Made by a program: the position numbers and the translations under genes. The notes beneath the pieces are model-generated. The model saw only the letters and a program-made list of their open reading frames with translations, was not told where the DNA came from and made no database searches. Below, one piece after another: positions 1 to 7,991 of a stretch of DNA of 19,664 bases. The stretch is from Desulfobacteraceae bacterium (lineage in GTDB: Bacteria; Desulfobacterota; Desulfobacteria; Desulfobacterales; Desulfosalsimonadaceae): assembly GCA_024636355.1 (NCBI GenBank), contig JAGXHH010000197.1:1-19664 (forward strand). The letters run 5' to 3'. The stretch's first letter is position 1; every line of letters starts with the position of its first letter.

Positions 1-1623
1 GCGGAACTGCGCTATCGCTTCGAGGACGCCCCTGTGGGCATCTACTACCGCCAGCGCAAAAGCAACGCCAAGCGGAAAAGCGGCAATGTCGCTGATTTTT
101 GCCGGCGGTGGGGAAAGACTTACCGCTACATGGTCGTCCTGGATGCCGACAGCATCATGAGCGGCACGACCCTGGTGCAGATGGTCCGGATCATGGAAAG
201 CCGGCAGGAGATCGGCATTCTCCAGACGGCGCCGAAATCCGTGAACAAGGAGACCCTGATCGCCCGCGTACAGCAGTTCGCCGGCGATCTGTACGGGCCC
301 ATGTTCGCAGCCGGATTGAATTTCTGGCAGCTTGGCGATTCCCAGTTCTGGGGTCACAATGCCATTATCCGGGTAGAGCCGTTCATGCAGCACTGTGCCC
401 TGCCCCGCCTTTCCGGAAAACCGCCGCTGGGCGGCGATATTTTGAGCCATGATTTCGTGGAAGCGGCACTGATGCGACGCTCCGGATACGAGGTCTGGCT
501 GGCTTATGATCTTGATGGCTCCTATGAGGAACCGCCCCCCACCCTGCTTGATGAGCTCAAACGGGACCGGCGCTGGTGCCAGGGCAATATGCAGCACCTG
601 CGCCTGCTGTTTACCAGGGGACTGCACGGTTCCCACAGGGCGTTGTTCTTAAACGGCGCCATGGCCTACGGTTCGGCACTTCTCTGGTTTCTTTTCCTGG
701 CGGCCAGCACCGTGATGGCCATTGCCCAGAATCTTCGGGAACCCGACTATTTTCCAACCGGCCGCAGTCTGTTTCCCAGCTGGCCGATCTGGGAGCCGCA
801 ATGGGCGCTGGTGCTGCTCGCCTCCACGGCGATCATCCTCTTTCTTCCCAAACTCTGCAGCATGTTCCATGTGGCGAAACATCGCCGGACATACCGTCAT
901 GGCGGCCCGATCCGAATGGTGGCGAGCTTTTTTCTGGAAATTCTTTTTTCAACACTTCTTGCCCCGACCCGGATGCTGTTTCACGCCAAATTCGTTTTCG
1001 TAACGCTGATCGGGCGCCAGATCTCCTGGGAAGCCCAGCAGCGGGAAGATGTAGGAACCGGGTGGGGCCAGGCCCTTCGGTTTCACTGGGGGGAAACCGC
1101 ATTCGCCCTGGCCTGGGGCGCGGTGTTGTTCGTGGCAAACAGGACTTTTTTCTGGTGGCTTTCGCCGATCCTGATTTCCCTGGTGGTGTCGATACCGCTG
1201 TCCGTATGGCTCAGCCGACCGCAAGCCGGGTTGGCGTTTCGAAAATTCGGCCTGTTTCTCACCGCCGAAGAAGTCGTAACCCCTTACGAACTGCGCCTGT
1301 TGACCAAGCACCTGAGCAACGACAGAATGTTTTCCGATCCGCTGCCGCCTTGTTCAAAGGACGAAGGATTTATCCGGGCGGTAGTCGATCCCAGGGTTTA
1401 TACCCTGCATATGGGAATGTTTTTCAGGCGGAAGCCGTCTTCAGAGATTACGGCCGGACGGCTCGATCCGTTTTGTGAAAAAGCGCTTCGGGACGGACCC
1501 GACGCCCTCTCGGACCTGGAAAAGCGGCAGATTCTGTCCGACCCGGCCAGCATGGCGGTGCTGCACCGAACGGTATGGGAACTTTCCGATCACGAACGGA
1601 GCCGCCAATGGCGGCTTCCCTGA
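1..1623 (+). CDS. opgH: Glucans biosynthesis glucosyltransferase H (OpgH/MdoH), 5'-truncated
   Basis: OpgH is the inner-membrane GT2 glucosyltransferase that builds the backbone of osmoregulated periplasmic glucans from UDP-glucose. The frame is open from base 1 and gives 540 residues; the family is about 700-850 residues, so the N-terminal third lies outside the window. An internal GTG at position 34 is not the true start. Visible GT2 features are KRKSGN followed by VVLDADS (Asp48 and Asp50 of this fragment), SHDFVEAALMRR with the acceptor-side Asp near residue 151, and the (Q/R)xxRW-type RDRRWCQGN near 190. Several hydrophobic segments follow (for example LLWFLFLAAS, LLASTAIILFL and SPILISLVV). 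The gene ends 9 bp from the convergent gene at 1633. A partner opgG, often adjacent in other genomes, would be upstream if present. Identification is firm from motif order; the coordinate of the start is unknown. Confidence 0.95.
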   Translation, partial: AELRYRFEDAPVGIYYRQRKSNAKRKSGNVADFCRRWGKTYRYMVVLDADSIMSGTTLVQMVRIMESRQEIGILQTAPKSVNKETLIARVQQFAGDLYGPMFAAGLNFWQLGDSQFWGHNAIIRVEPFMQHCALPRLSGKPPLGGDILSHDFVEAALMRRSGYEVWLAYDLDGSYEEPPPTLLDELKRDRRWCQGNMQHLRLLFTRGLHGSHRALFLNGAMAYGSALLWFLFLAASTVMAIAQNLREPDYFPTGRSLFPSWPIWEPQWALVLLASTAIILFLPKLCSMFHVAKHRRTYRHGGPIRMVASFFLEILFSTLLAPTRMLFHAKFVFVTLIGRQISWEAQQREDVGTGWGQALRFHWGETAFALAWGAVLFVANRTFFWWLSPILISLVVSIPLSVWLSRPQAGLAFRKFGLFLTAEEVVTPYELRLLTKHLSNDRMFSDPLPPCSKDEGFIRAVVDPRVYTLHMGMFFRRKPSSEITAGRLDPFCEKALRDGPDALSDLEKRQILSDPASMAVLHRTVWELSDHERSRQWRLP

Positions 1624-1632
1624 TTGCGGCGT

Positions 1633-3099
1633 TTACTCCGCGGGCGGCGAACTTGCATTGGCGGCTTGCAGCTGCTGACCGAGTCCCTTTATCATATCGA
1701 GTCGCTCGGAAACAAACCGGATGTTTGAAATCGAGCCTGCCATGTCACCGTGGGGATTGCCGGAACTGTTGAGCCGCTGGCGAACGACTTCGAGCAATTT
1801 AATATAATTTGCGATGATGAGCTCTTTTCCCTGGATGCCGACCCCTTCGGCTTTCTGCAGATTTGCTTCAAACCGGTCCATGTACATCAGGGTATGCAGA
1901 AACGAGGTACAAAATTCGTCGAGATCCTCTTGGGGATGCCCCCCCTTCATTCCGCTGAGATAGTTGCGCTCGCTGATGAAATCAAAAAAGTACCCCTGTT
2001 CGCCCTTCCGGAGCCGGCCCCGTGATCCGGTCTTCCCCTGGGTGACAATCCAAAACCGTTCAATCGAAAATTCATCGAATCCTTTCAGATCGGCAAACAT
2101 CTTCCGGACCACCGTATTTCTCGTAAGATTAAGCCGGTCCACCAGGATATGCAGGGCTTCGTGCTCGGCAATCACGTTGAGCTCGTTTATCGGCTCCTGC
2201 CTGAAGGTATTGATGTAAAACCAGATGTCATTCTTATCGATACAGGTGACCGCATTGTGAATTTCTTTAAATTCAAGAATATTGACCGTGCCGACCAGCT
2301 CGGCCTGGAATGTCGATTCGACATTCCGGATGCCCCGTGAAATCGCATCCATGCGCTGATATAGCTCATCATTAAATTCATTCACCGGAGCCTTCTGCGC
2401 ACCGACATACCGGAACGGAACAAAATTGCCGCCATTGCCGATTTCAGACGGTTCGGCGATTTTCCGGCCACCGCTGTGCCGGACCTGCATCCGCCAGAGC
2501 GCATCTCCGGTTTCGAATTCGATGACAAACCGGGCGTCCCTGCTGAGCGTATCGGCGGGAACCATCGGGAAACAGGAATAGACATCAGAGCCGAATAAAG
2601 GTTTACGGGGCGGCTCCAGGGTCTTGATGCCGTCATTTTCTTCCACTGCACCGGCAACCAGCAACTGTTCCGGTTTAAATTTTCCGTAATAGCCGAAAGA
2701 AAATGTGCCGTCCGCTTTCGGCTGAACAGATAACATCGGCCTTCCATTTACACGGGCATCGATCCCCTTGCTTCCCACAGCCACGATTCCGCTGACATAA
2801 CCCTCGGTAGCAAAAGAGGCTGCCGCCAGTTCACGACGCGATAAAGTCCGTGTTTCCAGCCTGCCATCGATTACGACGTAGAACTTCATTGCAGAAAGCG
2901 GCGTTTTGCACTCATTGACCGGAAGGGAAGAAGCGGCTGTCGACGATCCCGTCGTCCCGGAAACATGTGCGGTTTGCTGACCGGACACCGCCAGGGGGCG
3001 ACAGCAGATCAGCATGAAAAACAGCACGAATATCAAAGACAAATTGAGGTGAGCACTATTGTTCAGTTCTGGTAGAGCGGCCGAGAGAAACAATTTCAA
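1633..3099 (-). CDS. Secreted protein with HEXXH zinc-protease-like motif
   Basis: I do not recognise this 488-residue protein. The N-terminus has a hydrophobic stretch at about residues 18-33 followed by small residues (LAVSG), consistent with a signal peptide or single anchor. The centre carries AEHEALHILV, with HEALH at 313-317 matching the HEXXH zinc-binding motif of metallopeptidases. An acidic/aromatic segment, EDLDEFCTSFLH (391-402), could supply a third ligand such as Glu395, but this is inference. The ~200 residues before the motif look beta-rich. The start is a TTG with GGGGTAA a few bases upstream; an ATG at residue 29 would destroy the leader, so the TTG is preferred. It converges on opgH with a 9-bp gap and appears monocistronic. 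It could be a genuine periplasmic peptidase or an inactive peptidase-fold protein. Confidence 0.75.
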   Translation of the reverse strand: MKLFLSAALPELNNSAHLNLSLIFVLFFMLICCRPLAVSGQQTAHVSGTTGSSTAASSLPVNECKTPLSAMKFYVVIDGRLETRTLSRRELAAASFATEGYVSGIVAVGSKGIDARVNGRPMLSVQPKADGTFSFGYYGKFKPEQLLVAGAVEENDGIKTLEPPRKPLFGSDVYSCFPMVPADTLSRDARFVIEFETGDALWRMQVRHSGGRKIAEPSEIGNGGNFVPFRYVGAQKAPVNEFNDELYQRMDAISRGIRNVESTFQAELVGTVNILEFKEIHNAVTCIDKNDIWFYINTFRQEPINELNVIAEHEALHILVDRLNLTRNTVVRKMFADLKGFDEFSIERFWIVTQGKTGSRGRLRKGEQGYFFDFISERNYLSGMKGGHPQEDLDEFCTSFLHTLMYMDRFEANLQKAEGVGIQGKELIIANYIKLLEVVRQRLNSSGNPHGDMAGSISNIRFVSERLDMIKGLGQQLQAANASSPPAE

Positions 3100-3132
3100 A
3101 AATTACCCCATTTCCGATAATGATTTTTAATC

Positions 3133-3148
3133 CGAATCCATGGATTCG
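3133..3148. other. 16-bp perfect palindrome upstream of the HEXXH gene
   Basis: The sequence CGAATCCATGGATTCG is a perfect inverted repeat with no loop. It lies 34 bp upstream of the TTG start at 3099 and about 65 bp downstream of the short minus-strand frame ending at 3212. It could be an operator for the HEXXH gene or a chance palindrome. No T-run follows it, so a terminator is unlikely. Confidence 0.35.
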
Positions 3149-3211
3149 AAGCAAGAAGCATACCAGAAGATGGGGCTCTGCCGGTTTCAAAACCAGATAA
3201 AACACTTGAAT

Positions 3212-3433
3212 TTATACGATAATCAGGTGCAAGAATTGCGTAAACGCATCCTGTTCGCGCACACGCTCCGGCAGCCGTTCAACTATTTCTGTAAACTGCA
3301 AGGATAATTCAGAAAGAAAAGCCGTCCCGGCCTCGCCGTGACCGAATTTAGCGGGATTCTTTTTTACTTGCATAAGCAAAGTGGCGTCTTGACCGGATAC
3401 TGGAAGTTTGAAACCGATGGCGAAAAAGTTCTG
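3212..3433 (-). pseudogene. Short open frame, possible gene remnant
   Basis: The minus-strand frame is open from just after a TAA at 3434-3436 to a TAA at 3212-3214 (73 residues). The only ATG is at 3373, giving 53 residues (MQVKKNPAKFGHGEAG at its start). Codon choice and amphipathic composition (LSELSLQFTEIVERLPERV) look coding-like. However, no Shine-Dalgarno sequence precedes the ATG, and the open frame extends upstream without a start codon. The simplest reading is the 3' end of a decayed gene; a small intact gene cannot be excluded. I do not recognise the family. Confidence 0.3.
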
Positions 3434-3593
3434 TTAGCAAGATCCTTATATAATTGAACTTTATTAGAAAATAGACTAAAAAGCTGATCGGTTCGAAAAA
3501 AAAAAAGGTGCCGGAATTTGTCAGTTTAACTGCCGTGAATTGTCACCGTGATCAGTAAAAAAATATCTGGAGGAAGAAATAGGGGAAGTAAAG

Positions 3594-3649
3594 AAAAAGG
3601 GTCTTTCAATATCGGCTGAAAATTAAATCGAACCGATATTGTCAGACCC
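3594..3649 (-). terminator. Rho-independent terminator, minus strand
   Basis: Two 17-bp arms (3599-3615 and 3633-3649) pair with only two mismatches around a 17-base loop. Read on the minus strand, the stem is followed at once by TTTTTC and further pyrimidines. It lies about 100 bp beyond the stop of the PRC-barrel gene (3751-4299), whose transcript it probably ends. Confidence 0.75.
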
Positions 3650-3750
3650 CCTTGTTGGTCCGGGTTTCCCTTTCAGAAGCACGATTTCGACAACTCGTGT
3701 CTGACTGAACGGAACCCGCTATTTGTCAACCTTCGCGGCCGGATACGCGC

Positions 3751-4299
3751 TTACTGCATCTGCTGATCTTCTCCAAAATTTTCCCTTTTTTGGATGCCGG
3801 GTTTATAGGGTTCGTTGGCAGGTTGTTCCTCCACACCATAATATCCGCGAACCTGCTGATCAAAATCTGCCGGCGCCATCTGGTTCCAGTCGCTTTTTGA
3901 AAAACTCGGGGCATTTTCCAATCGCTCCTGATCGATATTCAGCTTCAGGGCGTCCGCCCCTTCGGCGCTGACCATCTGCCAGGGTACCGGCACCATGTTA
4001 CCGCCGATTCCGAACACTCCCCCCCGGGCCAAGACCAGATATTCGATGTCCCCCTGGTCCGACAGGATCAGGTCCTCGACGGTGCCCACGGAATTTCCCT
4101 GCTGGTCATTAACGTTGATCCCCATTATCTGGCTCGCCCGAAGCGGCCCCTGCCCCATTGCGTCCTGGGCGCCGGACGGATCGGTCTGCATCGCGGATTG
4201 GCCGGTTGCTTCCCCGGATTGCGTCTGCCCGTAAGCCGGCATCGCAAAAAGCGCAGCAAGCATTATAAAACCCATGAGCACGAGAATCTGTCTATTCAT
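3751..4299 (-). CDS. Secreted PRC-barrel domain protein
   Basis: The 182-residue product begins with a clear Sec signal peptide (MNRQILVLMG plus a hydrophobic core, probable cleavage after AYG at residue 24). A low-complexity Gln/Ser/Gly linker follows, then a PRC-barrel-like domain at about 53-130. Typical PRC features are LRASQIMGINVND, GTVEDLILSDQGDIEYLVL, a glycine-rich turn (GGVFGIGGN) and VPVPW. The tail is hydrophilic (Gln/Glu-rich). PRC-barrel proteins of this exported type are thought to act as small adaptor or envelope-stress proteins, but the substrate is unknown. The start is secure: AGGAGG lies 7 bases before the ATG at 4299. A TTGTCA-17-TATTGT promoter sits upstream and a terminator downstream, so it is monocistronic. 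Confidence 0.88.
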   Translation of the reverse strand: MNRQILVLMGFIMLAALFAMPAYGQTQSGEATGQSAMQTDPSGAQDAMGQGPLRASQIMGINVNDQQGNSVGTVEDLILSDQGDIEYLVLARGGVFGIGGNMVPVPWQMVSAEGADALKLNIDQERLENAPSFSKSDWNQMAPADFDQQVRGYYGVEEQPANEPYKPGIQKRENFGEDQQMQ

Positions 4300-4375
4300 G
4301 ATGTTTCCTCCTAGTAAAGTGTTTGAAAGTCCTGCAGCGATTTATCTATAAACATAGAGACGCAGCCTTATCGGA

Positions 4376-4404
4376 ACAATACAGCATAACCGGTATATTG
4401 ACAA
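4376..4404 (-). promoter_or_regulatory. Candidate sigma70-type promoter for the PRC-barrel gene
   Basis: On the minus strand TTGTCA (4404-4399) and TATTGT (4381-4376) are separated by exactly 17 bp, and they lie about 80 bp upstream of the ATG at 4299. The match is fair, not perfect. The position in the divergent spacer between the PRC-barrel gene and rpsA supports it. Confidence 0.45.
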
Positions 4405-4681
4405 AAACCGCCATGTATCCGAACCGATTGAAAACCCGAATCGGTTTACGTCCCGAGCCGGACGGCAGCAGAAAAACAGACGCCTCGCACCGGCAATCCC
4501 GCATTAGCCGGCCGCACCGATCGGTTCGAACAAGCCGATGCATTGTAATACGCCCGGCACGCCGGATAGATGCAGAAAACTATTTGATCGGAAGCTTTGC
4601 AATTGTACCCGCCATGGTTAAATTGAATCTATGCGATTATCACTTTCCGATGAAGACCTAAGACATTTGGGGGTATACTTG

Positions 4682-6394
4682 ATGACCGGAAACGACAAAG
4701 ACGAAAGAACCTTCGATGACGAGTTTGAAGACGAGGAATACGGCTCTTCAGAGGAATTTATGGCCATGTACGAAGAAAGCCTCAAGGCCATCAAGTCCGG
4801 GCATATCGTCGAGGGAGAGGTTGTTGATTTTGAGCGCGACAAAGTCCTGATCGACATTGGGTATAAATCCGAAGGGCTCGTACCGAAGCGGGAATTCATG
4901 GATGCCGAGGGGAATCTCAATGTCAAGATCGGCGACAAGGTGGAAGTTTTTCTCATCCGCAAGGAAGAAGACGGCTATCCGGTGCTTTCCCGCGAAGAAG
5001 CGGAACGGGACAAACTGCTCGATAAGCTGAAAACCATTTATGAATCCGAAGATACGGTCAACGGCCAGATCATTTCCCGTATCAAGGGAGGCTTTATCGT
5101 GGATATCGGTTTAAAAGCCTTTCTCCCGGCCTCACAGCTCGATGACAAGCCTGTCAAGGATCCGGAAGCCTGGGTCGGAAACCGGTTTGATTTTAAAATC
5201 GTCCAGTTCAACAAAGCGGAACGCAACGTGGTCGTCTCCCGCCGGGTGCTGATCGAAGAAGAACGGCAGCGCATGGCTGAAAAAACCCTTTCCCGGATTC
5301 ACGAAGCCGACGTTGTGGAGGGAACTGTCAGAAACATCACCGATTATGGCCTTTTCGTCGATATCGGCGGAATCAACGGGCTAGTCCATATCAGCAACAT
5401 CTCCTGGGGCCCGGTCCGCCATCCCTCGGAAATGTATCAGGTGGACGATCAGGTTAGTGTCAAGATCCTGGATATCGATGCCGAAAGTCGAAAAATTTCT
5501 CTGGGCATCAAGCAGTTGACGCCGGATCCGTGGGACCATATCGCGGAAAAGTATCCGGTGGGCGAAAAAGCCCCGGGGAAGGTGATCAGTCTGAAGAATT
5601 ACGGGGCCTTTGTTGCCCTCGAGGAAGGCGTGGTCGGACTGATCGGCCTGTCCGACCTCTCCTGGACCCAGAAAATCCGTCATCCGAATCAGATCCTGAA
5701 AATCGGGGACGAAGTCGACTGCAATGTCTTGCACATCGATCCATCCAAACGACAAATGTCGCTCGGCCTGAAGCAGTTGACCCCGAATCCGTGGGACTCC
5801 CTGCCGGAAAGCTATCCGGAAGGAAGCGTTATTGAAGGAAAAATAAAACAGGTGACCGATTTCGGCATTTTTATCGGCATTACCGAAGAAATCGATGGGC
5901 TGGTCCACGTTTCCGACATGCCCCCGAGCCAGAAAACGCCTTCGGATCATTATGCGAAAGGCCAGACCATACAGGCCAAGATTCTGGAAATCGACCGGCA
6001 GAACGAACGGGTGAAACTCGGGATCAAGCAACTGGCGCCGGACCCCTGGAAAGCACTGCCGGAAAAATATCCAACCGGCGCCATCGTGCACGGAAAAGTC
6101 GCCAATATTACCGAGTTCGGCGTTTTTATGGAAATCGAAGAAGGGATTCAGGGCCTTGTGCACGTGTCGGAAATCCCGCCCATGAGCGGGGAGAATCCGC
6201 TGGAACAGATTGAATCCGGGCAGGTAATCGAGGCGCGGGTTATCGAGGTCCTTCCCGAAGAAAGAAAAATCCGGCTGACGATGAAAACCGAACGGCCGCC
6301 TAAAGCTCCCGAACTTGCAGAGGGCAAGGATGCCACCGGGTTCGGCCGGCTGCTGAAGGAAAAAATGCAGGAGCATTCGGAAAAAGACCAGTAG
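4682..6394 (+). CDS. rpsA: 30S ribosomal protein S1
   Basis: S1 binds mRNA and helps load it on the 30S subunit. The 570-residue product (E. coli S1 is 557) contains six S1/OB-fold repeats at about 41-105, 124-189, 211-278, 296-364, 382-450 and 468-536. The last four share the repeat signature of G-x-V-x3-T(D/E)(Y/F)G-x-F, followed by GLVH(V/I)S and a closing (K/R)-x-(I/L)GIKQL-type strand; repeats 3-6 are joined by PDPW/PNPW linkers. An acidic N-terminal tail precedes repeat 1. I chose the ATG at 4682, which has a GGGGG stretch about 8-12 bases upstream and gives the usual acidic N-terminus. An in-frame ATG at 4631 would add 17 residues without a clear ribosome site. Neighbours often seen with rpsA (cmk, ihfB) are absent. 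A strong hairpin follows the stop. Confidence 0.93.
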   Translation: MTGNDKDERTFDDEFEDEEYGSSEEFMAMYEESLKAIKSGHIVEGEVVDFERDKVLIDIGYKSEGLVPKREFMDAEGNLNVKIGDKVEVFLIRKEEDGYPVLSREEAERDKLLDKLKTIYESEDTVNGQIISRIKGGFIVDIGLKAFLPASQLDDKPVKDPEAWVGNRFDFKIVQFNKAERNVVVSRRVLIEEERQRMAEKTLSRIHEADVVEGTVRNITDYGLFVDIGGINGLVHISNISWGPVRHPSEMYQVDDQVSVKILDIDAESRKISLGIKQLTPDPWDHIAEKYPVGEKAPGKVISLKNYGAFVALEEGVVGLIGLSDLSWTQKIRHPNQILKIGDEVDCNVLHIDPSKRQMSLGLKQLTPNPWDSLPESYPEGSVIEGKIKQVTDFGIFIGITEEIDGLVHVSDMPPSQKTPSDHYAKGQTIQAKILEIDRQNERVKLGIKQLAPDPWKALPEKYPTGAIVHGKVANITEFGVFMEIEEGIQGLVHVSEIPPMSGENPLEQIESGQVIEARVIEVLPEERKIRLTMKTERPPKAPELAEGKDATGFGRLLKEKMQEHSEKDQ

Positions 6395-6424
6395 TTAAAA
6401 TCAGAATACCGCTCCCCATTTCGG

Positions 6425-6463
6425 CAGCAGGGGCGACCGGCTTGCCGCCGGTCGCCCCTGCTG
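6425..6463 (+). terminator. Strong GC-rich hairpin after rpsA
   Basis: The arms 6425-6441 and 6447-6463 are a perfect 17-bp inverted repeat with a 5-base loop, starting 31 bp after the rpsA stop. Only a short TTT follows, so it is a weak canonical intrinsic terminator. It may act as an mRNA 3' stabiliser or a terminator aided by Rho. Confidence 0.6.
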
Positions 6464-6467
6464 AGTT

Positions 6468-6629
6468 TCAATCCGCAAATGCCGATATCAGAAAATATAC
6501 TCGAAACGGGTTCAGGGCGGCGATATTCAAGCCCACCCAGTACTCGGAACCTTCAAAATACTCCACCCCGACCATCGGATAACGAAACCGTTCGCTTTCA
6601 ATATGCCAGCGGAAACCGGCATAGACGCA
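6468..6629 (-). pseudogene. C-terminal remnant of a beta-barrel-like protein
   Basis: On the minus strand the frame is open from 6629 to a TGA at 6468-6470, directly after an in-frame TAG (6632-6630). It encodes alternating aromatic/polar segments such as VYAGFRWHIESERFRYP, MVGVEYFEGSEYWVGLNI and a final hydrophobic strand VYFLISAF. This resembles the last strands of an outer-membrane or beta-sheet protein. There is no usable start codon or ribosome site, so it is most likely the 3' end of a decayed gene. The family is not recognised. Confidence 0.4.
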
Positions 6630-6787
6630 CTACTTCGTTTATCTAAAACCTGCCGGACCTGTTCGAAAGATCGTGCGTTTCTCAAGGACTGCCCGCCGAA
6701 AAAAGCCATCCGTTGACGAAAGGAAATACGATTGTTAATTTCAGCTACGAAGGCTCTCCCATAACGGCTAAAAGGAAACGAAACGCC

Positions 6788-7399
6788 ATGACAGAATCGC
6801 AGTTCAGCCCGTTGTACCGGGCCCTTTCCGGCAAGTTCCCGGATAACGAGGCAAAGAGCCTGGCAGTATTGATGGAATCGGCACTGAAGATGCCGGAAAC
6901 CATCTACTATCAGGAGATCCCCATAGAAGACCCGCTAAAAAACGATACACTTCTACTGGCCTTTGAAGAACGGATCCTGATCCCCGTACGTTCCCGCCAG
7001 AGCCCCGCGTGGGACGATCGGGTCCACGGGTTTATTGAAGGGGAGATGTTTTTTATGCCCCGCTTCGTCCGGGCACTTTTTGAGGATGCCCGGCAAAGCG
7101 GCGTTTTTAATTCTGAAACCGCCGTGCGCCGGGTGCTGGCGCATCAAAGCGGGGAACATGTCGACGATGTGATCCGGTTCCTGAAAGAAATGAAACCCCA
7201 TGTCAATGCCTGTATGGCCGAAGGGGGATTGATGGCGGCAGTCGCCCGGGGCGCAGGCCTCGGTGTTGCCGTCAATGACATTGTCGATGCCTGCGTGATC
7301 GTCGGGATCATGAGCCCCTGCACCCGGGGATCGAGCGTCCAGGGGCTCATCTGGTATGAAATAAATCCCTGTCTTTACTGGGATGAACGGTTTGCCTGA
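6788..7399 (+). CDS. Conserved-looking protein of unknown function
   Basis: This 203-residue protein is not one I recognise. I start it at the ATG at 6788 (MTESQFSPLYRALS), which has AAGGAAA about 9 bases upstream; the frame stays open to 6713, but that extension has no ribosome site. There is no signal peptide or membrane segment, so it is probably cytoplasmic. The N-terminal half is acidic and helical. The middle (ETAVRRVLAHQSGEHVDDVIRFLKEMKPHV) looks like a helical, possibly winged-helix-like region. The C-terminus has GLMAAVARGAGLG and a cysteine-containing stretch (DACVIVGIMSPCTRG). It stands alone between the rpsA hairpin region and a repeat-rich spacer. Confidence 0.75.
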   Translation: MTESQFSPLYRALSGKFPDNEAKSLAVLMESALKMPETIYYQEIPIEDPLKNDTLLLAFEERILIPVRSRQSPAWDDRVHGFIEGEMFFMPRFVRALFEDARQSGVFNSETAVRRVLAHQSGEHVDDVIRFLKEMKPHVNACMAEGGLMAAVARGAGLGVAVNDIVDACVIVGIMSPCTRGSSVQGLIWYEINPCLYWDERFA

Positions 7400-7468
7400 A
7401 CAGGATTGGGCAGACGGGGTAATCGTGGTTTGAGATCGAAGCTTGTTTTCGAGAGCCCGGAACCGTAG

Positions 7469-7487
7469 GTCGGGTTTCCAACCCGAC
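7469..7487. repeat. Short hairpin of the GTAGGTCGGGTT type
   Basis: GTCGGGTT and AACCCGAC form an 8-bp perfect stem with a TCC loop, preceded by GTAG. This motif is familiar as a dispersed intergenic repeat in many proteobacteria. A T-rich tract (7510-7545) begins about 25 bp further on, too far for a classical terminator. Confidence 0.45.
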
Positions 7488-7612
7488 GGGCAAGCCCCGA
7501 GTAACGGTTTGTGGTTTTTAGTTTTTGTTTTTTTTCCGTTTTCGTTTCGCGACAAAAATTTTCGTTATTGTGAAACCGGGCGTCGGGATGTGAATCCGGC
7601 ACAGATTTTGGT

Positions 7613-7646
7613 TGCGGCCAATGGCCGCACTGTGGTGATCGATCAC
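7613..7646. other. Two adjacent small palindromes
   Basis: TGCGGCC-AAT-GGCCGCA (7613-7629) is a 7-bp stem with a 3-base loop. GTGATCGATCAC (7635-7646) is a perfect 12-bp palindrome. Both lie in the gene-free spacer 7400-7991. No function can be assigned. Confidence 0.35.
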
Positions 7647-7664
7647 GCTTCCAAGGAAGCTAAT

Positions 7665-7736
7665 TCGAAATCGCTATCGGGATCGAAATCGAGAAGTTTT
7701 CGATAGCGATAGCGATTTCGATAGCGATACCGATAC
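7665..7736. repeat. Inverted arrays of CGATNN hexamers
   Basis: Left of 7692 the hexamers read NNATCG (CTATCG, GGATCG, AAATCG). From 7701 they read CGATNN (CGATAG twice, CGATTT, CGATAG, CGATAC twice). The two halves are reverse complements: 7665-7679 pairs perfectly over 15 bp with 7707-7721. The result is a microsatellite able to fold as a hairpin. It may also serve as a transcript end for the minus operon whose last stop is at 7992. Confidence 0.7.
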
Positions 7737-7802
7737 CAAGGCATAAGTTCCTTTCTGCAAATCGCCGGAAACCGGGGTACGACAGCTTTTTACGAATTCA
7801 TC

Positions 7803-7845
7803 AAGATTAAGATTAAGAGCAAGAGCAAGAGCAAGAGCAAGAGAG
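7803..7845. repeat. Hexamer microsatellite (AAGATT/AAGAGC)
   Basis: About seven hexamer units run in tandem: AAGATT twice, then AAGAGC four times and a partial unit. It is preceded by GCTTTTTACGAA (7785-7796), a 12-mer that also precedes the same kind of array at 15469. The remainder of the 7400-7991 spacer holds no gene I can support. Confidence 0.8.
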
Positions 7846-7991
7846 AAAACCAGTTCCACGTTGACAGATGGCTAAGTTAAACGGTCCATATTCAAGGCGT
7901 GGTGATTTTTCATTTGCGAAGGCATACGTATTGTATGTCGAGCGAATGAAACATCACTACAACGCAGTAGATGGGCCGTTTAACGACGCCA

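Noticed and set aside
4631..4681. Longer rpsA start at 4631
   Set aside because: No Shine-Dalgarno sequence, and the extra 17 residues are unlike the S1 N-terminus.
5381..6376. 331-residue antisense frame inside rpsA
   Set aside because: Antisense shadow of six related S1 repeats. Its own repeats (HxHKALNPFFDF-type) merely mirror them.
7443..7706. Plus-strand frame in the repeat-rich spacer
   Set aside because: Built from hairpin and hexamer repeats and a T-rich tract; no ribosome site or domain.
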